Shown here piece by piece: positions 45,236 to 53,616 of a stretch of DNA of 64,000 bases. A program made the translations under genes and the position numbers. The stretch spans positions 248,001 through 312,000 of the forward strand of contig NZ_SWDV01000004.1 in NCBI RefSeq assembly GCF_005877905.1. Direction: 5' to 3'. The DNA comes from Pseudomonas nicosulfuronedens. Its GTDB lineage: Bacteria; Pseudomonadota; Gammaproteobacteria; Pseudomonadales; Pseudomonadaceae. The notes under the pieces are model-generated. The model had not been told where the DNA came from. It did no database searches and saw only the letters and a list, made by a program, of their open reading frames with translations. Numbering within the stretch: position 1 is the first letter of the stretch; each line of letters starts with the position of its first letter.

Positions 45236-46536
45236 CCCCACGGCGCAAGAAGTCCACGCCCAACGAATACCAGCAGATCATTCGCGGCCTGTCTGACCGC
45301 ATCGTCGAGGCGCAGACGCCGATCCGCGTGCTCGACGCCATCAAGTGGGATGACGGCATCCGCGATGACTTCCTCAAGGGCCGTGGCAAGCACGCGCCCA
45401 AGGTTGACCGTGCCTACTACGACAGCCGTCCGCTGTCCTTCGACAGCAGCGCGAAGAAGCAGGAATTCCAGAACATCGAGCGCGACATCACCCGTCACCT
45501 GGGGCAGTTCAACCCGGTCGGGCAGATCATGCGGCGCATGTGCAAGGAATACCGCATGGTCATCCGCATGCTCGAAGCGCGCGGCACCCAGGACTTCGGC
45601 CTGATTTCCCAGGAGCTCTACGGCTCAGCCTCCGACGCCTTCCACGCCGGCGACCCGACCTTGGCTGATCTGGGCCTGATGCTTTCGGATTACCTGAACA
45701 ATATCGCTGACCGTGGTGACCTCAAGGATGAGCCCAAGACCCTGACTGCCAGCGACGCGGTGAAGATGCTGCAGGAACGCCTGAACAAGGTGTTCGACGG
45801 CAAGGAAGACACCATCCGTGTCTTCGAATCCGACGGTATCGTGGCCGACGCCGCGGCTGGCGCCGACTACATCAAGGTGCGCGCCGATGCCATGTTCAAT
45901 GAGCGCGATGTGCGCGCGCTGGAAGTTCATGAAGGCCTGGTGCACGTCGGCACCACGCTGAACGGCCTCAACCAGCCGATCTGCACCTTCCTCGCCAAGG
46001 GGCCGCCGTCCTCCACTGTGACCCAGGAAGGCCTGGCGATCCTGATGGAAGTCATCGCCTTTGCCTCCTACCCGACGCGCCTGCGCAAGCTCACCAACCG
46101 CACGCGAGCCATCCACATGGCCGAAGAGGGCGCGGATTTCCTCGAGGTGTTTCACTTCTACCGCGAGCAGAACTACAGCGTGGAAAGCAGCTACCAGAAC
46201 GCCAGTCGGGTGTTCCGTGGCTCGACCCCTGTCGGCCTGCCCTTCACCAAGGACCTGTCGTACCTCAAGGGCTTCATCCTGATCTACAACTACATCCAGC
46301 TCGCGGTGCGCAAGGGCAAGCTGGAGCAGATCCCGCTGCTGTTCTGCGGCAAGGCCACCCTGGAAGACATGCGCACCTTGCGCCAGCTGGTGGACGAGGG
46401 CCTGGTGGTGCCGCCCAAGTACCTGCCTCCGCAGTTCCGCGACCTCAACGCCTTGTCGGCGTGGATGTGCTTCTCCAACTTCCTCAATCACCTCAGCCTC
46501 GACCGCATCGAGGCGGATTACGCCAATATCCTCTGA
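45232..46536 (+). CDS. DUF1704 / QEGLA-motif protein, putative zinc metallopeptidase
   Basis: A 434-residue protein of the family annotated as flavohemoglobin expression-modulating QEGLA motif proteins. It carries HEGLVH at residues 233-238, an HExxxH zinc-binding motif, and TQEGLA at 264-269, whose Glu may be the third ligand. The same motif pair defines the eukaryotic DUF1704 peptidase MATCAP, which removes C-terminal tyrosine from tubulin. The protein is soluble. It is translationally coupled to the upstream lipoprotein. The peptidase activity is inference from the motif; the bacterial substrate is unknown. Confidence 0.8.
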   Translation: MTPRRKKSTPNEYQQIIRGLSDRIVEAQTPIRVLDAIKWDDGIRDDFLKGRGKHAPKVDRAYYDSRPLSFDSSAKKQEFQNIERDITRHLGQFNPVGQIMRRMCKEYRMVIRMLEARGTQDFGLISQELYGSASDAFHAGDPTLADLGLMLSDYLNNIADRGDLKDEPKTLTASDAVKMLQERLNKVFDGKEDTIRVFESDGIVADAAAGADYIKVRADAMFNERDVRALEVHEGLVHVGTTLNGLNQPICTFLAKGPPSSTVTQEGLAILMEVIAFASYPTRLRKLTNRTRAIHMAEEGADFLEVFHFYREQNYSVESSYQNASRVFRGSTPVGLPFTKDLSYLKGFILIYNYIQLAVRKGKLEQIPLLFCGKATLEDMRTLRQLVDEGLVVPPKYLPPQFRDLNALSAWMCFSNFLNHLSLDRIEADYANIL

Positions 46537-46562
46537 CTGCCTACGCGGGATGGACCGCGGTC

Positions 46563-46645
46563 GTAGGACGGTGTGGAGCGAAGCGATACCCATCGATGTT
46601 TCGGCGCTGCAGGGTGATGGGTATCGCAGGCTCCACCCATCCTAC
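46563..46645. repeat. Family A palindromic repeat, copy 4
   Basis: GTAGGACGGTGTGGAGCGAA at the left, GGCTCCACCCATCCTAC at the right; it follows the DUF1704 stop by 26 bp. Confidence 0.83.
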
Positions 46646-46695
46646 GCAAGGTGTTTCCCTGCAATCCCGGGGTGATGTATGCCAAGGACGAACTC

Positions 46696-47634
46696 ATGCT
46701 GAACCGCTGTTTCCGCGCCGCCACTCTGACCTTGCTCCTCGCACTCGGCGGCTGCAGCTCGCTGCTGTTCTACCCCAGCGACGACGTCGCCATCACCCCG
46801 GCCCGCGCCAAGCTGGACTACCGCGACGTCACGATCACCACCGCCGACGGTGTGAGGCTGGCCGGCTGGTGGCTGCCGGCAAAGGCGGGTGTGCCGGTGA
46901 AGGGCACCGTACTGCACCTGCACGGCAACGGCGGCAACATGGCCTGGCACCTGGGCGGCGCCTACTGGCTGCCGGAGCAGGGCTATCAGGTGCTGATGCT
47001 GGATTACCGTGGCTACGGAAAGTCCCAGGGCGAACCCAGCCTACCGGCGATCTACCAGGACATCGACGCTGCTTTCGCCTGGCTGGACAAGGCTCCGGAG
47101 GTGCAGGGCAAACCGGTGATCCTGCTCGGCCAGAGCCTGGGCGGTGCCCTGGCGGTGCACTACCTGGGCCAGCATCCCGACCGGCAGAAGCAACTGCACG
47201 CGGTTGTGCTGGACGGCGTGCCGGCCAGTTACCGCGACGTCGCGCAATACACCCTCGGCAACGCCTGGCTGACCTGGCCGCTGCAGGTCCCGCTGTCCTG
47301 GCTGGTGCCCGATGGCGACAGCGCTATCCGTTCCATGCCGCGACTTTCTGGCGCACCCGTGCTGCTCTTCCACAGCATCGACGATACCATTGTGCCCCTG
47401 GACAACGGCCTGAGCCTCTACAAGGCCGCGTCGCCGCCCAAGGTCTTCCAGCTGACGCGCGGCAACCACGTGGAGACCTTCGGCGAACCCGTGTGGCGCG
47501 AAGTGATGCTGCGCTTCCTCGATGACCCGCAGCACTTCACCGGTTTGCGTCGTCTGGCTGAAGTCCCGAACTATCCCTCTCCGGCGAAGCCACAGGAATC
47601 GCAGGCGGACCCGAAACAACAAGGCACCCCATGA
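46696..47634 (+). CDS. Alpha/beta hydrolase lipoprotein
   Basis: A 312-residue protein. MLNRCFRAATLTLLLALGGC is a lipoprotein signal with Cys20 in the lipobox LGGC. The hydrolase fold shows the oxyanion-region HLHGNGGNM, the nucleophile elbow GQSLGG, and the downstream acid and base segments HSIDDTIVPLDNG and TRGNHVETF. AAGGACG precedes the ATG at 46696; a 15-codon extension is rejected. It is coupled to the next gene (ATGA overlap). The substrate is unknown. Confidence 0.82.
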   Translation: MLNRCFRAATLTLLLALGGCSSLLFYPSDDVAITPARAKLDYRDVTITTADGVRLAGWWLPAKAGVPVKGTVLHLHGNGGNMAWHLGGAYWLPEQGYQVLMLDYRGYGKSQGEPSLPAIYQDIDAAFAWLDKAPEVQGKPVILLGQSLGGALAVHYLGQHPDRQKQLHAVVLDGVPASYRDVAQYTLGNAWLTWPLQVPLSWLVPDGDSAIRSMPRLSGAPVLLFHSIDDTIVPLDNGLSLYKAASPPKVFQLTRGNHVETFGEPVWREVMLRFLDDPQHFTGLRRLAEVPNYPSPAKPQESQADPKQQGTP

Positions 47635-47954
47635 ACGACCGCAACCCGATCTCCTACATTCTCACCGTCATCGCCACCATCTTCGTCTCGGTCGGCACGC
47701 TCTGGTACTACGGCTACCTGCACTTCGCCAAGCCCGAGGATGCGCTGGAACTGACCCAGTTCACCATGCTGAAAAGCATTCCGGGCCAGGACACCAAGCT
47801 GTCCCTGGACCCGGCCGACCAGCAGGCGCAGTGCATCGACGGAGTACTGGTGATGTTCGACATGAACCAGAAGGGCCTGACCGGTGTGCTGGTCGACGGT
47901 CGCAAGCGCGCCGTGCGCTGCATGGGCGAGCAGACCCCGCAAGAGGTCAAGTGA
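47631..47954 (+). CDS. Small membrane-anchored hypothetical protein
   Basis: A 107-residue protein. Residues 8-28 (SYILTVIATIFVSVGTLWYY) form one helix, followed by a periplasmic domain with two Cys (AQCIDGV and VRCMGEQ) that could pair. The start overlaps the hydrolase stop. Function unknown. Confidence 0.7.
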   Translation: MNDRNPISYILTVIATIFVSVGTLWYYGYLHFAKPEDALELTQFTMLKSIPGQDTKLSLDPADQQAQCIDGVLVMFDMNQKGLTGVLVDGRKRAVRCMGEQTPQEVK

Positions 47955-47993
47955 CGGCGAGCCCGCCGTCGCAGGCCAAAGGGAGCAAGCAAC

Positions 47994-48503
47994 ATGAGCC
48001 ATCCCGAGATCCGCGTCTGGCAGGGCGATATCACCCGTCTCGACGTCGACGCCATCGTCAACGCCGCCAACAGCTCATTGCTGGGCGGCGGTGGTGTAGA
48101 CGGCGCCATCCATCGGGCCGCCGGCCCGGATCTGGTTCACGCTTGCCGCCCGCTGGGTGGTTGCAAGACCGGCCAGGCGAAGATCACCCCCGGCTTCCGC
48201 CTGCCGGCACGTTTCGTCATCCACACCGTCGGGCCGGTCTGGCGCGGCGGTGAGCACGGCGAGCCGGAGCTGCTCGCCCAGTGCTATCGCAACAGCCTGC
48301 AACTGGCCGAGGACAAGGGCCTCGCCAGTATCGCCTTTCCCGCCATCAGCACCGGCATCTATGGCTATCCCGCCGAAGCTGCAGCGCAGGTCGCCGTGGA
48401 CGAGCTGAGTCGCCCGCGCGGGGAGGGGAGTTCGTTGAGGGAACTGGTGCTGGTGCCGTTCTCGGCGGAGATGGCGGAGCTCTATCGGCGCTTGCTGGGC
48501 TGA
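47994..48503 (+). CDS. Macro-domain protein, O-acetyl-ADP-ribose deacetylase-like
   Basis: A 169-residue protein that is a single macro domain of the YmdB class: [40 protein letters not shown] (catalytic Asn/Asp region), and [20 protein letters not shown]. Such enzymes bind ADP-ribose and remove acetyl or ADP-ribosyl adducts. AGGGAGC precedes the ATG. It follows the membrane protein by 39 bp and may be the last gene of that operon. Confidence 0.88.
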   Translation: MSHPEIRVWQGDITRLDVDAIVNAANSSLLGGGGVDGAIHRAAGPDLVHACRPLGGCKTGQAKITPGFRLPARFVIHTVGPVWRGGEHGEPELLAQCYRNSLQLAEDKGLASIAFPAISTGIYGYPAEAAAQVAVDELSRPRGEGSSLRELVLVPFSAEMAELYRRLLG

Positions 48504-48539
48504 TCGCCCTTAATGAACGGAGCGGATGAGGGCGTTCGC

Positions 48540-48562
48540 TTCGCGAGCAAGCTCGCTCCTAC
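48540..48562. repeat. Family C repeat, single unit
   Basis: One REP-like unit ending CAAGCTCGCTCCTAC, without an inverted partner. A family A copy follows 40 bp on. Confidence 0.75.
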
Positions 48563-48601
48563 GAAGAGCACAAGAGCGGACAGTGTCGCCGGATCCTGAT
48601 C

Positions 48602-48681
48602 GTAGGATGGGTGGAGCGCAGCGATACCCATGCTGCAGGTGCAGTGATCGATGGGTATCGCTTCGCTCCACGCCATCCTAC
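48602..48681. repeat. Family A palindromic repeat, copy 5
   Basis: GTAGGATGGGTGGAGCGCAG at the left, TCGCTCCACGCCATCCTAC at the right; it lies just beyond the lptF stop, between converging genes. Confidence 0.85.
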
Positions 48682-48703
48682 AAGAGCGCCGTGTCCCGAA
48701 GGA

Positions 48704-49495
48704 TCAATAGGTGCCGCTCACCGAAGAGCGCGGCTGCACCGGGTTGGCATCGTTGGAGATGGTCACCTCGACGCGGCGGTTCATCGCGCGGCCGGCCGAA
48801 GTCGCATTGCTCGATACCGGATACTCCTTGCCGTAGCCACGGGCGACGACGCGGTCAGGGGTTACGCCCTGGCTCAGCAGTGCCAGGCGGATGGCGTCGG
48901 CGCGGCGCTCGGACAGACCCTGGTTGTGGGAGGATGAGCCGCTGCTGTCGGTATAGCCCTCGACGATCACCTTGCGCTCCGGGTTCTGCTGCAGATAGCC
49001 GGCGAGGTTCTGCACGTTGCCCATGGCGCCGGGCTTGAGCTCGGCGCGGTCGAGATCGAACAGCACGTCACCGAACGACACCATGGTCCCGCGCGAGGTC
49101 TGCTTGGCGTTCAGCTCGCCCTTGAGCTTGTTCAGCTGCGCGGTGCGAGCATCCAGTCGAGCCTGGGCACGCTGAGCCGAGGTGTTCTTCATCTGGTCCT
49201 CGGCATTGCGCAGGGCCACGGTCTGGTTGGCCAGCTCGATACGCTGCTGGGTCAGGTAGGCCAGTTGGTCGACCTCCTTCTGCTCGGCACCGTCGCGGTA
49301 GGCCTTGTCAGTCTTGGCCAACCAGTCGCCAGCGTCCTTGGTTTCCAGTGCGGCCTGCTGGGTTGCCTGCGGTTCGGCCTGCAGGGCCTGGAAGTCGCCA
49401 CGGGCCTTCTCCAGGTTGGCGTTGGGCGGCGTGGAGCACGCGGCCAAGGCCAGGGCAAGGGTCGAAATGGCGGGCAGTACGATGAGCTTGTTCAT
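48704..49495 (-). CDS. lptF: LptF, OmpA-family outer membrane lipoprotein
   Basis: A 263-residue protein. MNKLIVLPAISTLALALAAC is a lipoprotein signal with lipobox LAAC. A coiled, Gln- and Ala-rich middle (about residues 25-135) precedes a C-terminal OmpA domain: DRAELKPGAMGNVQNLAGYL, VEGYTDSSGSSSHNQGLSER (Asp and Arg for peptidoglycan binding), ADAIRLALLSQGV. It anchors the outer membrane to peptidoglycan. Recalled as PA3692 lptF, induced by envelope stress in P. aeruginosa. AAGGAAT precedes the ATG. It is 37 bp after the DUF4398 gene. Confidence 0.88.
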   Translation of the reverse strand: MNKLIVLPAISTLALALAACSTPPNANLEKARGDFQALQAEPQATQQAALETKDAGDWLAKTDKAYRDGAEQKEVDQLAYLTQQRIELANQTVALRNAEDQMKNTSAQRAQARLDARTAQLNKLKGELNAKQTSRGTMVSFGDVLFDLDRAELKPGAMGNVQNLAGYLQQNPERKVIVEGYTDSSGSSSHNQGLSERRADAIRLALLSQGVTPDRVVARGYGKEYPVSSNATSAGRAMNRRVEVTISNDANPVQPRSSVSGTY

Positions 49496-49532
49496 GTCGA
49501 AATTCCTTATATGACCGGACGTAGGGGCGGGA

Positions 49533-49943
49533 TCACTGGGCCTGCTGCAGGCCTTCCTGACGCAACTCCATCACGCCCTGCTGGGCGTCCTTGACGTTGT
49601 TCTGGGCCTTTACGGCCTGCGACTTGCGTTCGGCCACGCGGGCGTCCCATTCGGCCTGCTGCGCCAGGCGCTTGGCCTGGTCGTATTCCTTGTCGTTCAG
49701 GGCGATGCGCGCCTGGGCGAGTTTGTCCTGGGCATTCTTGGTCTCGACCGGGGCGTATTCCGGTCCGCCGGAGCTGACGGCGGCATTCACCGCCGACTCG
49801 GTGACGGCCATCTGTTCGCTGGGCGGGTTACCGGCGCAGCCGGCCAGCAGCGCGGCGCTGCCAAGGGCGAGCAGGCTGAGGCGCAGGGAAGCGCGGGTGG
49901 AGGCGGTCGGGACGGTTCGAGCGCTCTGAGATTTCAGTTCCAT
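49533..49943 (-). CDS. DUF4398 lipoprotein
   Basis: A 136-residue protein. A long basic leader (MELKSQSARTVPTASTRASL) is followed by RLSLLALGSAALLAGC, giving lipobox LAGC. The mature part is a helical DUF4398 domain (TKNAQDKLAQARIALNDKEY, DQAKRLAQQAEWDARVAERK). AGAGGAT precedes the ATG. It is cotranscribed with lptF, with the matching coiled middle of LptF suggesting an envelope partnership, which is inference. Confidence 0.82.
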   Translation of the reverse strand: MELKSQSARTVPTASTRASLRLSLLALGSAALLAGCAGNPPSEQMAVTESAVNAAVSSGGPEYAPVETKNAQDKLAQARIALNDKEYDQAKRLAQQAEWDARVAERKSQAVKAQNNVKDAQQGVMELRQEGLQQAQ

Positions 49944-50070
49944 TGGATGAATCCTCTGACGTTTGGTAAGGGGTTCCCTCGGCGATTCGAGTGCCGGTGG
50001 ATGCCTGCCGCGCGGGTCTGCGACTTCGTGGGCATCTGATTAGGGGACTAAGAGTTTTGTCAGGGGGTTC

Positions 50071-50100
50071 AAAAAAAATGCCCGCCGTATTGGCGGGCAT
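50071..50100 (-). terminator. Intrinsic terminator of the P-type ATPase gene
   Basis: ATGCCCGCC pairs with GGCGGGCAT around GTATT; on the minus strand the stem is followed by eight T. It lies 20 bp after the ATPase stop. Confidence 0.88.
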
Positions 50101-50119
50101 TGGCGACGATCCACTGGGA

Positions 50120-52462
50120 TCAGCCGCGATGACGCAGTAATCGCAGGCCGTTGAACACGACCAGCAGGCTGGCGCCCATGTCGGCGAAAACCGCCATCCA
50201 CAGGGTGCCTTCGCCGGCCAGGGTGAGGGCAAGGAACACCGCTTTGATGCCCAGCGCCAGGGTGATGTTCTGGATCAGCACGCGGTGGGTCTGTCGCGAC
50301 AGGCGAATGAAGGACGGCAGCTTGCGCAGGTCGTCATCCATCAGTGCGACGCCAGCGGTTTCGATGGCCGTGTCGGTGCCCGCCGCGCCCATGGCGAAGC
50401 CGATGTCGGCGCGCGCCAGGGCCGGAGCGTCGTTGATGCCGTCACCGACCATGCCGACGCGCTTGCCGCCTTCCTGGCGCTGCTTCACTTCACGCAACTT
50501 GTCTTCGGGCAACAGGTTGCCCAGCGCCTCGTCGATGCCCACCTGGGCGCCGATGGCATTGGCGGTGTGCGGATTGTCGCCGGTCAGCATCAATGTCTTC
50601 ACACCCAGTTCGTGCAACTGGGCGACCGCTTCACGGCTGGTCTGCTTGACGCCATCGGCCACGGCAAACAGCGCCAGCGGGCCGTCGTCATCGAGCAGCA
50701 CGATGACCGTCTTGCCCTGCTGTTCGAGGGCATCGAGGCGGGCCTCCAGCTCCTTCGAGCACAGCTCCAGCTCCTCCACCAGACGGTGGTTGCCCAGGTG
50801 ATAAGTGCGGCCGTCGATCTCGCCTTTCACGCCGCGGCCGGGCAGGGCGGTCAGCTCGCCGACGCTGTACAGCGAGATGTTGTCGGCTTCGGCGGCCTGG
50901 GCCACGGCGTGCGACACCGGGTGATCCGAGCGAGCAGCGAGGCTGGCGGCCAGTGCGCGCACGTCGCCGGCGGCGGTCTCCCGCAGGGCGGTGAAGTCGG
51001 TCTGGCGCGGGCGTCCCTCGGTGAGCGTGCCGGTCTTGTCGAGGGCGATCCACTCCAGGGAACGGCCCATTTCCAGGAACACGCCGCCCTTGATCAGGAT
51101 ACCCAGGCGTGCCGCTGCCGACAGGCCGCTGACGATGGTCACCGGAGTGGAAATCACCAGGGCGCAGGGGCAGGCGATCACCAGCAGCACCAGCGCGCGA
51201 TAGACCCAGTCCAGCCAGGCGCCGCCGAAGAACAGCGGCGGAATTAGCGCGGTGGCGATGGCAATGAGGAACACCGCCGGGGTGTAGATGCGCGAGAACT
51301 GGTCGACGAAGCGCTGGGTCGGTGCGCGCGAGCCCTGGGCCTCTTCCACGGCGTGGATGATGCGCGCCAGGGTGCTGTCATCGGCCACGCGAGTGACGCG
51401 GTATTCCAGCGCGCTTTCACCGTTGATGGTGCCGGCGAACAGGGTGTCACCGGCCTGTTTTTCCACCGGCAGGCTTTCACCGGTGATGGGGGCCTGGTTG
51501 ACGCTGGAGCGACCGTTAAGCACCTCGCCGTCGAGGGCGATGCGCTCGCCGGGACGCACCCGCACTCGTGCGCCGAGAGCGACGGACTTGGCGGAAACTT
51601 CCTGCCACTGCCCGTCGACCTGCACCGTGGCCAGTTCCGGAGCCAGTTGCAGCAGGCCGCGAATGGCATTGCGTGCGCGATCCAGCGACTTGGCCTCGAT
51701 CAGTTCGGCGATGGCGAACAGCACCGCGACCATCGCCGCTTCCGGCCACTGGCCGATGAGCATGGCGCCGGTCACGGCGATGCTCATCAGGGCGTTGATG
51801 TTGAGGTTGCGGTTTTTCAGGGCGATCCAGCCCTTGCGGTAGGTCGGCAGGCCTGCACCGAGGATGGCGGCGATGGCCAGTGCTGCCACCAGCCATTGCG
51901 GGCCGATGGCGAACCACTCGAAGAACTCCGCGCCTGCCGCTGCGACACCGGCCAGCGCCAGCGGCCACCAGGGCTTCTGCTGGGTGGGCTGTGCGGAAAC
52001 GGGGGCGTTTTCGTCCACTGGCTCGGCCTGCATGCCGAGGGAAGCGACCAGCTTCTGCAGCGGCTCGATGCTGTCGAAGCGATGCTGCACGCGCAGCAGG
52101 CGCTGCATCAGGTTGAAGTCGAGGTCCTCCACCGCCGACACGCGGCCCAGCGCATCGCGTAGCAAGCGCTCCTCGGTGGGGCAGTCCATGGCTTCGATGC
52201 GCAGGCTGGTCCAGCGCAGCTCGCCGCTGGCCGAGCCGGCGGCGGCAGTGGCGGCGCTTTCGGCTCGCGCACCGTGATCTTCGCCATGATCGTGATCGTG
52301 GGCATGGCCATGGTCGTGCGAGTGCGGTGCAGGTTCGGTGGCCGGGGCACGCAGCAGCGCGCCTTTGTCGCAGCCGCAGCAGCCGGCGGCTGGGTGTTCG
52401 CGGTGCTGCTCCTGGGTTGGGGCTGGACCGTGGATGATCGGGCCCTGGCGATTGGCAGTCAT
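50120..52462 (-). CDS. cadA: P1B-type heavy-metal ATPase (ZntA/CadA-like)
   Basis: A 780-residue exporter. The N-terminus has CCGCDKG and a His-rich stretch HSHDHGHAHDHDHGEDH, then a degenerate heavy-metal domain in which the CxxC motif is replaced by MDCPTEE. Transmembrane CPC is in LVIACPCALVIS, phosphorylation motif DKTGTLTEG, nucleotide-domain HP in RSDHPVSHAVA, hinge GDGINDAPALARADIGFAMG. CPC with DCPTEE points to Zn/Cd/Pb export. The ATG at 52462 is chosen over a TTG 17 codons upstream. It is divergent from a CadR-type regulator gene. Confidence 0.9.
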   Translation of the reverse strand: MTANRQGPIIHGPAPTQEQHREHPAAGCCGCDKGALLRAPATEPAPHSHDHGHAHDHDHGEDHGARAESAATAAAGSASGELRWTSLRIEAMDCPTEERLLRDALGRVSAVEDLDFNLMQRLLRVQHRFDSIEPLQKLVASLGMQAEPVDENAPVSAQPTQQKPWWPLALAGVAAAGAEFFEWFAIGPQWLVAALAIAAILGAGLPTYRKGWIALKNRNLNINALMSIAVTGAMLIGQWPEAAMVAVLFAIAELIEAKSLDRARNAIRGLLQLAPELATVQVDGQWQEVSAKSVALGARVRVRPGERIALDGEVLNGRSSVNQAPITGESLPVEKQAGDTLFAGTINGESALEYRVTRVADDSTLARIIHAVEEAQGSRAPTQRFVDQFSRIYTPAVFLIAIATALIPPLFFGGAWLDWVYRALVLLVIACPCALVISTPVTIVSGLSAAARLGILIKGGVFLEMGRSLEWIALDKTGTLTEGRPRQTDFTALRETAAGDVRALAASLAARSDHPVSHAVAQAAEADNISLYSVGELTALPGRGVKGEIDGRTYHLGNHRLVEELELCSKELEARLDALEQQGKTVIVLLDDDGPLALFAVADGVKQTSREAVAQLHELGVKTLMLTGDNPHTANAIGAQVGIDEALGNLLPEDKLREVKQRQEGGKRVGMVGDGINDAPALARADIGFAMGAAGTDTAIETAGVALMDDDLRKLPSFIRLSRQTHRVLIQNITLALGIKAVFLALTLAGEGTLWMAVFADMGASLLVVFNGLRLLRHRG

Positions 52463-52494
52463 GTCGTCCGTTCCTGTTTGACGAGTTGCTGCTG

Positions 52495-52525
52495 ATTGCA
52501 CACCCTGTAGCAACTACAGAGTCAA
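52495..52525 (-). promoter_or_regulatory. MerR-type promoter and operator of the metal ATPase gene
   Basis: On the minus strand, TTGACT (52525-52520) and TGCAAT (52500-52495) are separated by 19 bp, the over-long spacer typical of MerR-activated promoters. The spacer holds the dyad CTGTAG-N3-CTACAG, extended to 9-base arms with one mismatch (52502-52522). It resembles the CadR/ZntR operators I know. Confidence 0.8.
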
Positions 52526-52549
52526 GCGTCCGTTGGCGAGGAGTCGCAC

Positions 52550-53017
52550 ATGAAGATCGGTGAACTGGCGAAACTGACCGGCTGCCCGGTGGAAACCATC
52601 CGCTACTACGAGCGCGAAGGCCTGCTGCCCGCGCCGTCGCGCAGCGAAGGCAACTACCGGCAGTACGATGCCAGCCACGTCGAGCGGCTGTCCTTCATCC
52701 GCCATTGCCGATCGCTGGACATGACCCAGGAGGAGATTCGCATTCTCCTCGGCCTGCGCGATCGTCCCGAATCCGATTGCGGCACCGCCAATCGCCTGAT
52801 CGACGAGCACCTGCACCATGTTGAGGTGCGCATCGCTGAGCTGCAGTCGCTCAGCCAGCAACTGCGCGACCTGCGTGCGCAGTGCCAGGGCGAAGGCAAC
52901 AGCGAGGATTGCGGCATCCTGCGCGAGCTGGAGCAGCCGGCGGAGCCTTCGGTGATTCCGGAGGCCTGCGCCGAGGCGGGACATCTGCACGTCCCCGGTG
53001 TCCATGGGCGGCATTGA
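52550..53017 (+). CDS. cadR: CadR-type MerR-family metal-responsive regulator
   Basis: A 155-residue regulator. DNA-binding domain MKIGELAKLTGCPVETIRYY; dimerisation helix after residue 80. Metal-binding Cys77 (ESDCGTAN), Cys112 (RAQCQGE) and Cys121 (SEDCGIL) correspond to the CadR/ZntR/PbrR set, and a His-rich tail (HLHVPGVHGRH) resembles the P. putida CadR tail. It should sense Cd, Pb or Zn and activate the divergent ATPase gene by untwisting the 19-bp spacer promoter. Confidence 0.87.
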   Translation: MKIGELAKLTGCPVETIRYYEREGLLPAPSRSEGNYRQYDASHVERLSFIRHCRSLDMTQEEIRILLGLRDRPESDCGTANRLIDEHLHHVEVRIAELQSLSQQLRDLRAQCQGEGNSEDCGILRELEQPAEPSVIPEACAEAGHLHVPGVHGRH

Positions 53018-53027
53018 TCGCACCCGG

Positions 53028-53054
53028 TAGGAGCGCCCTATGGGCCCGCTCCTA
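53028..53054. repeat. Short family C-like stem
   Basis: GTAGGAGCGCCCTATGGGCC followed by CGCTCCTAC: a GTAGGAGCG / CGCTCCTAC palindrome with a different centre from other family C units, just after cadR. Confidence 0.6.
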
Positions 53055-53078
53055 CATGAGGTCCGGTGCGAGGATCTG

Positions 53079-53197
53079 CCCTCTCCCTAACCCTCTCCCT
53101 GAAGGGAGAGGGGACTGGTTCGGCACAGGTTGAAACCAATGTGTCAGCCGGCACAGACGGCTCCCTCTCCCTTCAGGGAGAAGGCGGGGGAGAGGGA
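53079..53197. repeat. Family D repeat, copy 2
   Basis: A roughly 120-bp element, inverted relative to 13376-13493. It carries the same GAAGGGAGAGGGGACTGG, TCAGCCGGCAC and CTCCCTCTCCCTTCAGGGAG blocks, with CCCTCTCCC / GGGAGAGGG ends. No gene. Confidence 0.8.
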
Positions 53198-53240
53198 AAC
53201 CCTGGGCACGACCTCCCAGAGGAATGCTGTCGCTTCTACA

Positions 53241-53274
53241 GGTAAAACAAACGCCCCGGCATCTGCCGGGGGCG
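53241..53274 (-). terminator. Intrinsic terminator after the minus-strand gene at 53281
   Basis: CGCCCCGGC pairs with GCCGGGGGCG (one bulge) around ATCT; on the minus strand it is followed by TTTGTTTT. Confidence 0.75.
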
Positions 53275-53280
53275 CTTTCA

Positions 53281-53616
53281 TCAGGAGTGCTCCGCCTCCG
53301 TAAGTTCGTGCAGGTACTTGCGCGACAGTGCCAGGAAACGCGGAGTCGGGCCGATGTCCTCGTAGATCGGATCACCCTGTTCGTCCTGCGCTACTACCTT
53401 GTTTCCCTGCACATAGGGGAAGCTTGCCTCCAGTTCTTCCAGCGCCGCATTGACCAGTTCCCCCAGCAGTTCCTCGACGCTGCGCTTGGGATACATGTCG
53501 TGTAGTGCGGCCAGACGCGCGGCCGTCTCGACATCCAGCGGAATGCTGTACTGGTGGTGGGTCATGCGCCCCCTGGCGTTCTTTTCCCAATGGCGTACCA
53601 GCTCGCGAATCTTCAT
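53281..53616 (-). CDS. Small conserved hypothetical protein
   Basis: A 111-residue soluble protein starting MKIRELVRHWEKNARGRMTH. It has a ribbon-helix-helix-like middle (YSIPLDVETAARLAALHDMY, RSVEELLGELVNAALEELEA) and a conserved tail GDPIYEDIGPTPRFLALSRK. I recall a gene of this type next to ppc in PAO1 (PA3688). AGAGGTG precedes the ATG; a 50-codon extension is rejected. A transcriptional or antitoxin-like role is possible because of the RHH-like helices, but this is weak. Confidence 0.65.
   Translation of the reverse strand: MKIRELVRHWEKNARGRMTHHQYSIPLDVETAARLAALHDMYPKRSVEELLGELVNAALEELEASFPYVQGNKVVAQDEQGDPIYEDIGPTPRFLALSRKYLHELTEAEHS

Noticed and set aside
7548-48681. Could the repeats be CRISPR arrays or tRNA-like genes?
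   Set aside because: Copies are dispersed, palindromic and lack regular spacers; none shows a cloverleaf or acceptor stem.
49944-50070. An AlgU/RpoE-type promoter before the DUF4398-lptF operon
   Set aside because: A GAAC element is visible on the minus strand, but no TCTGA-like partner lies at 16-17 bp. The recalled stress control of lptF is not enough to call a site here.
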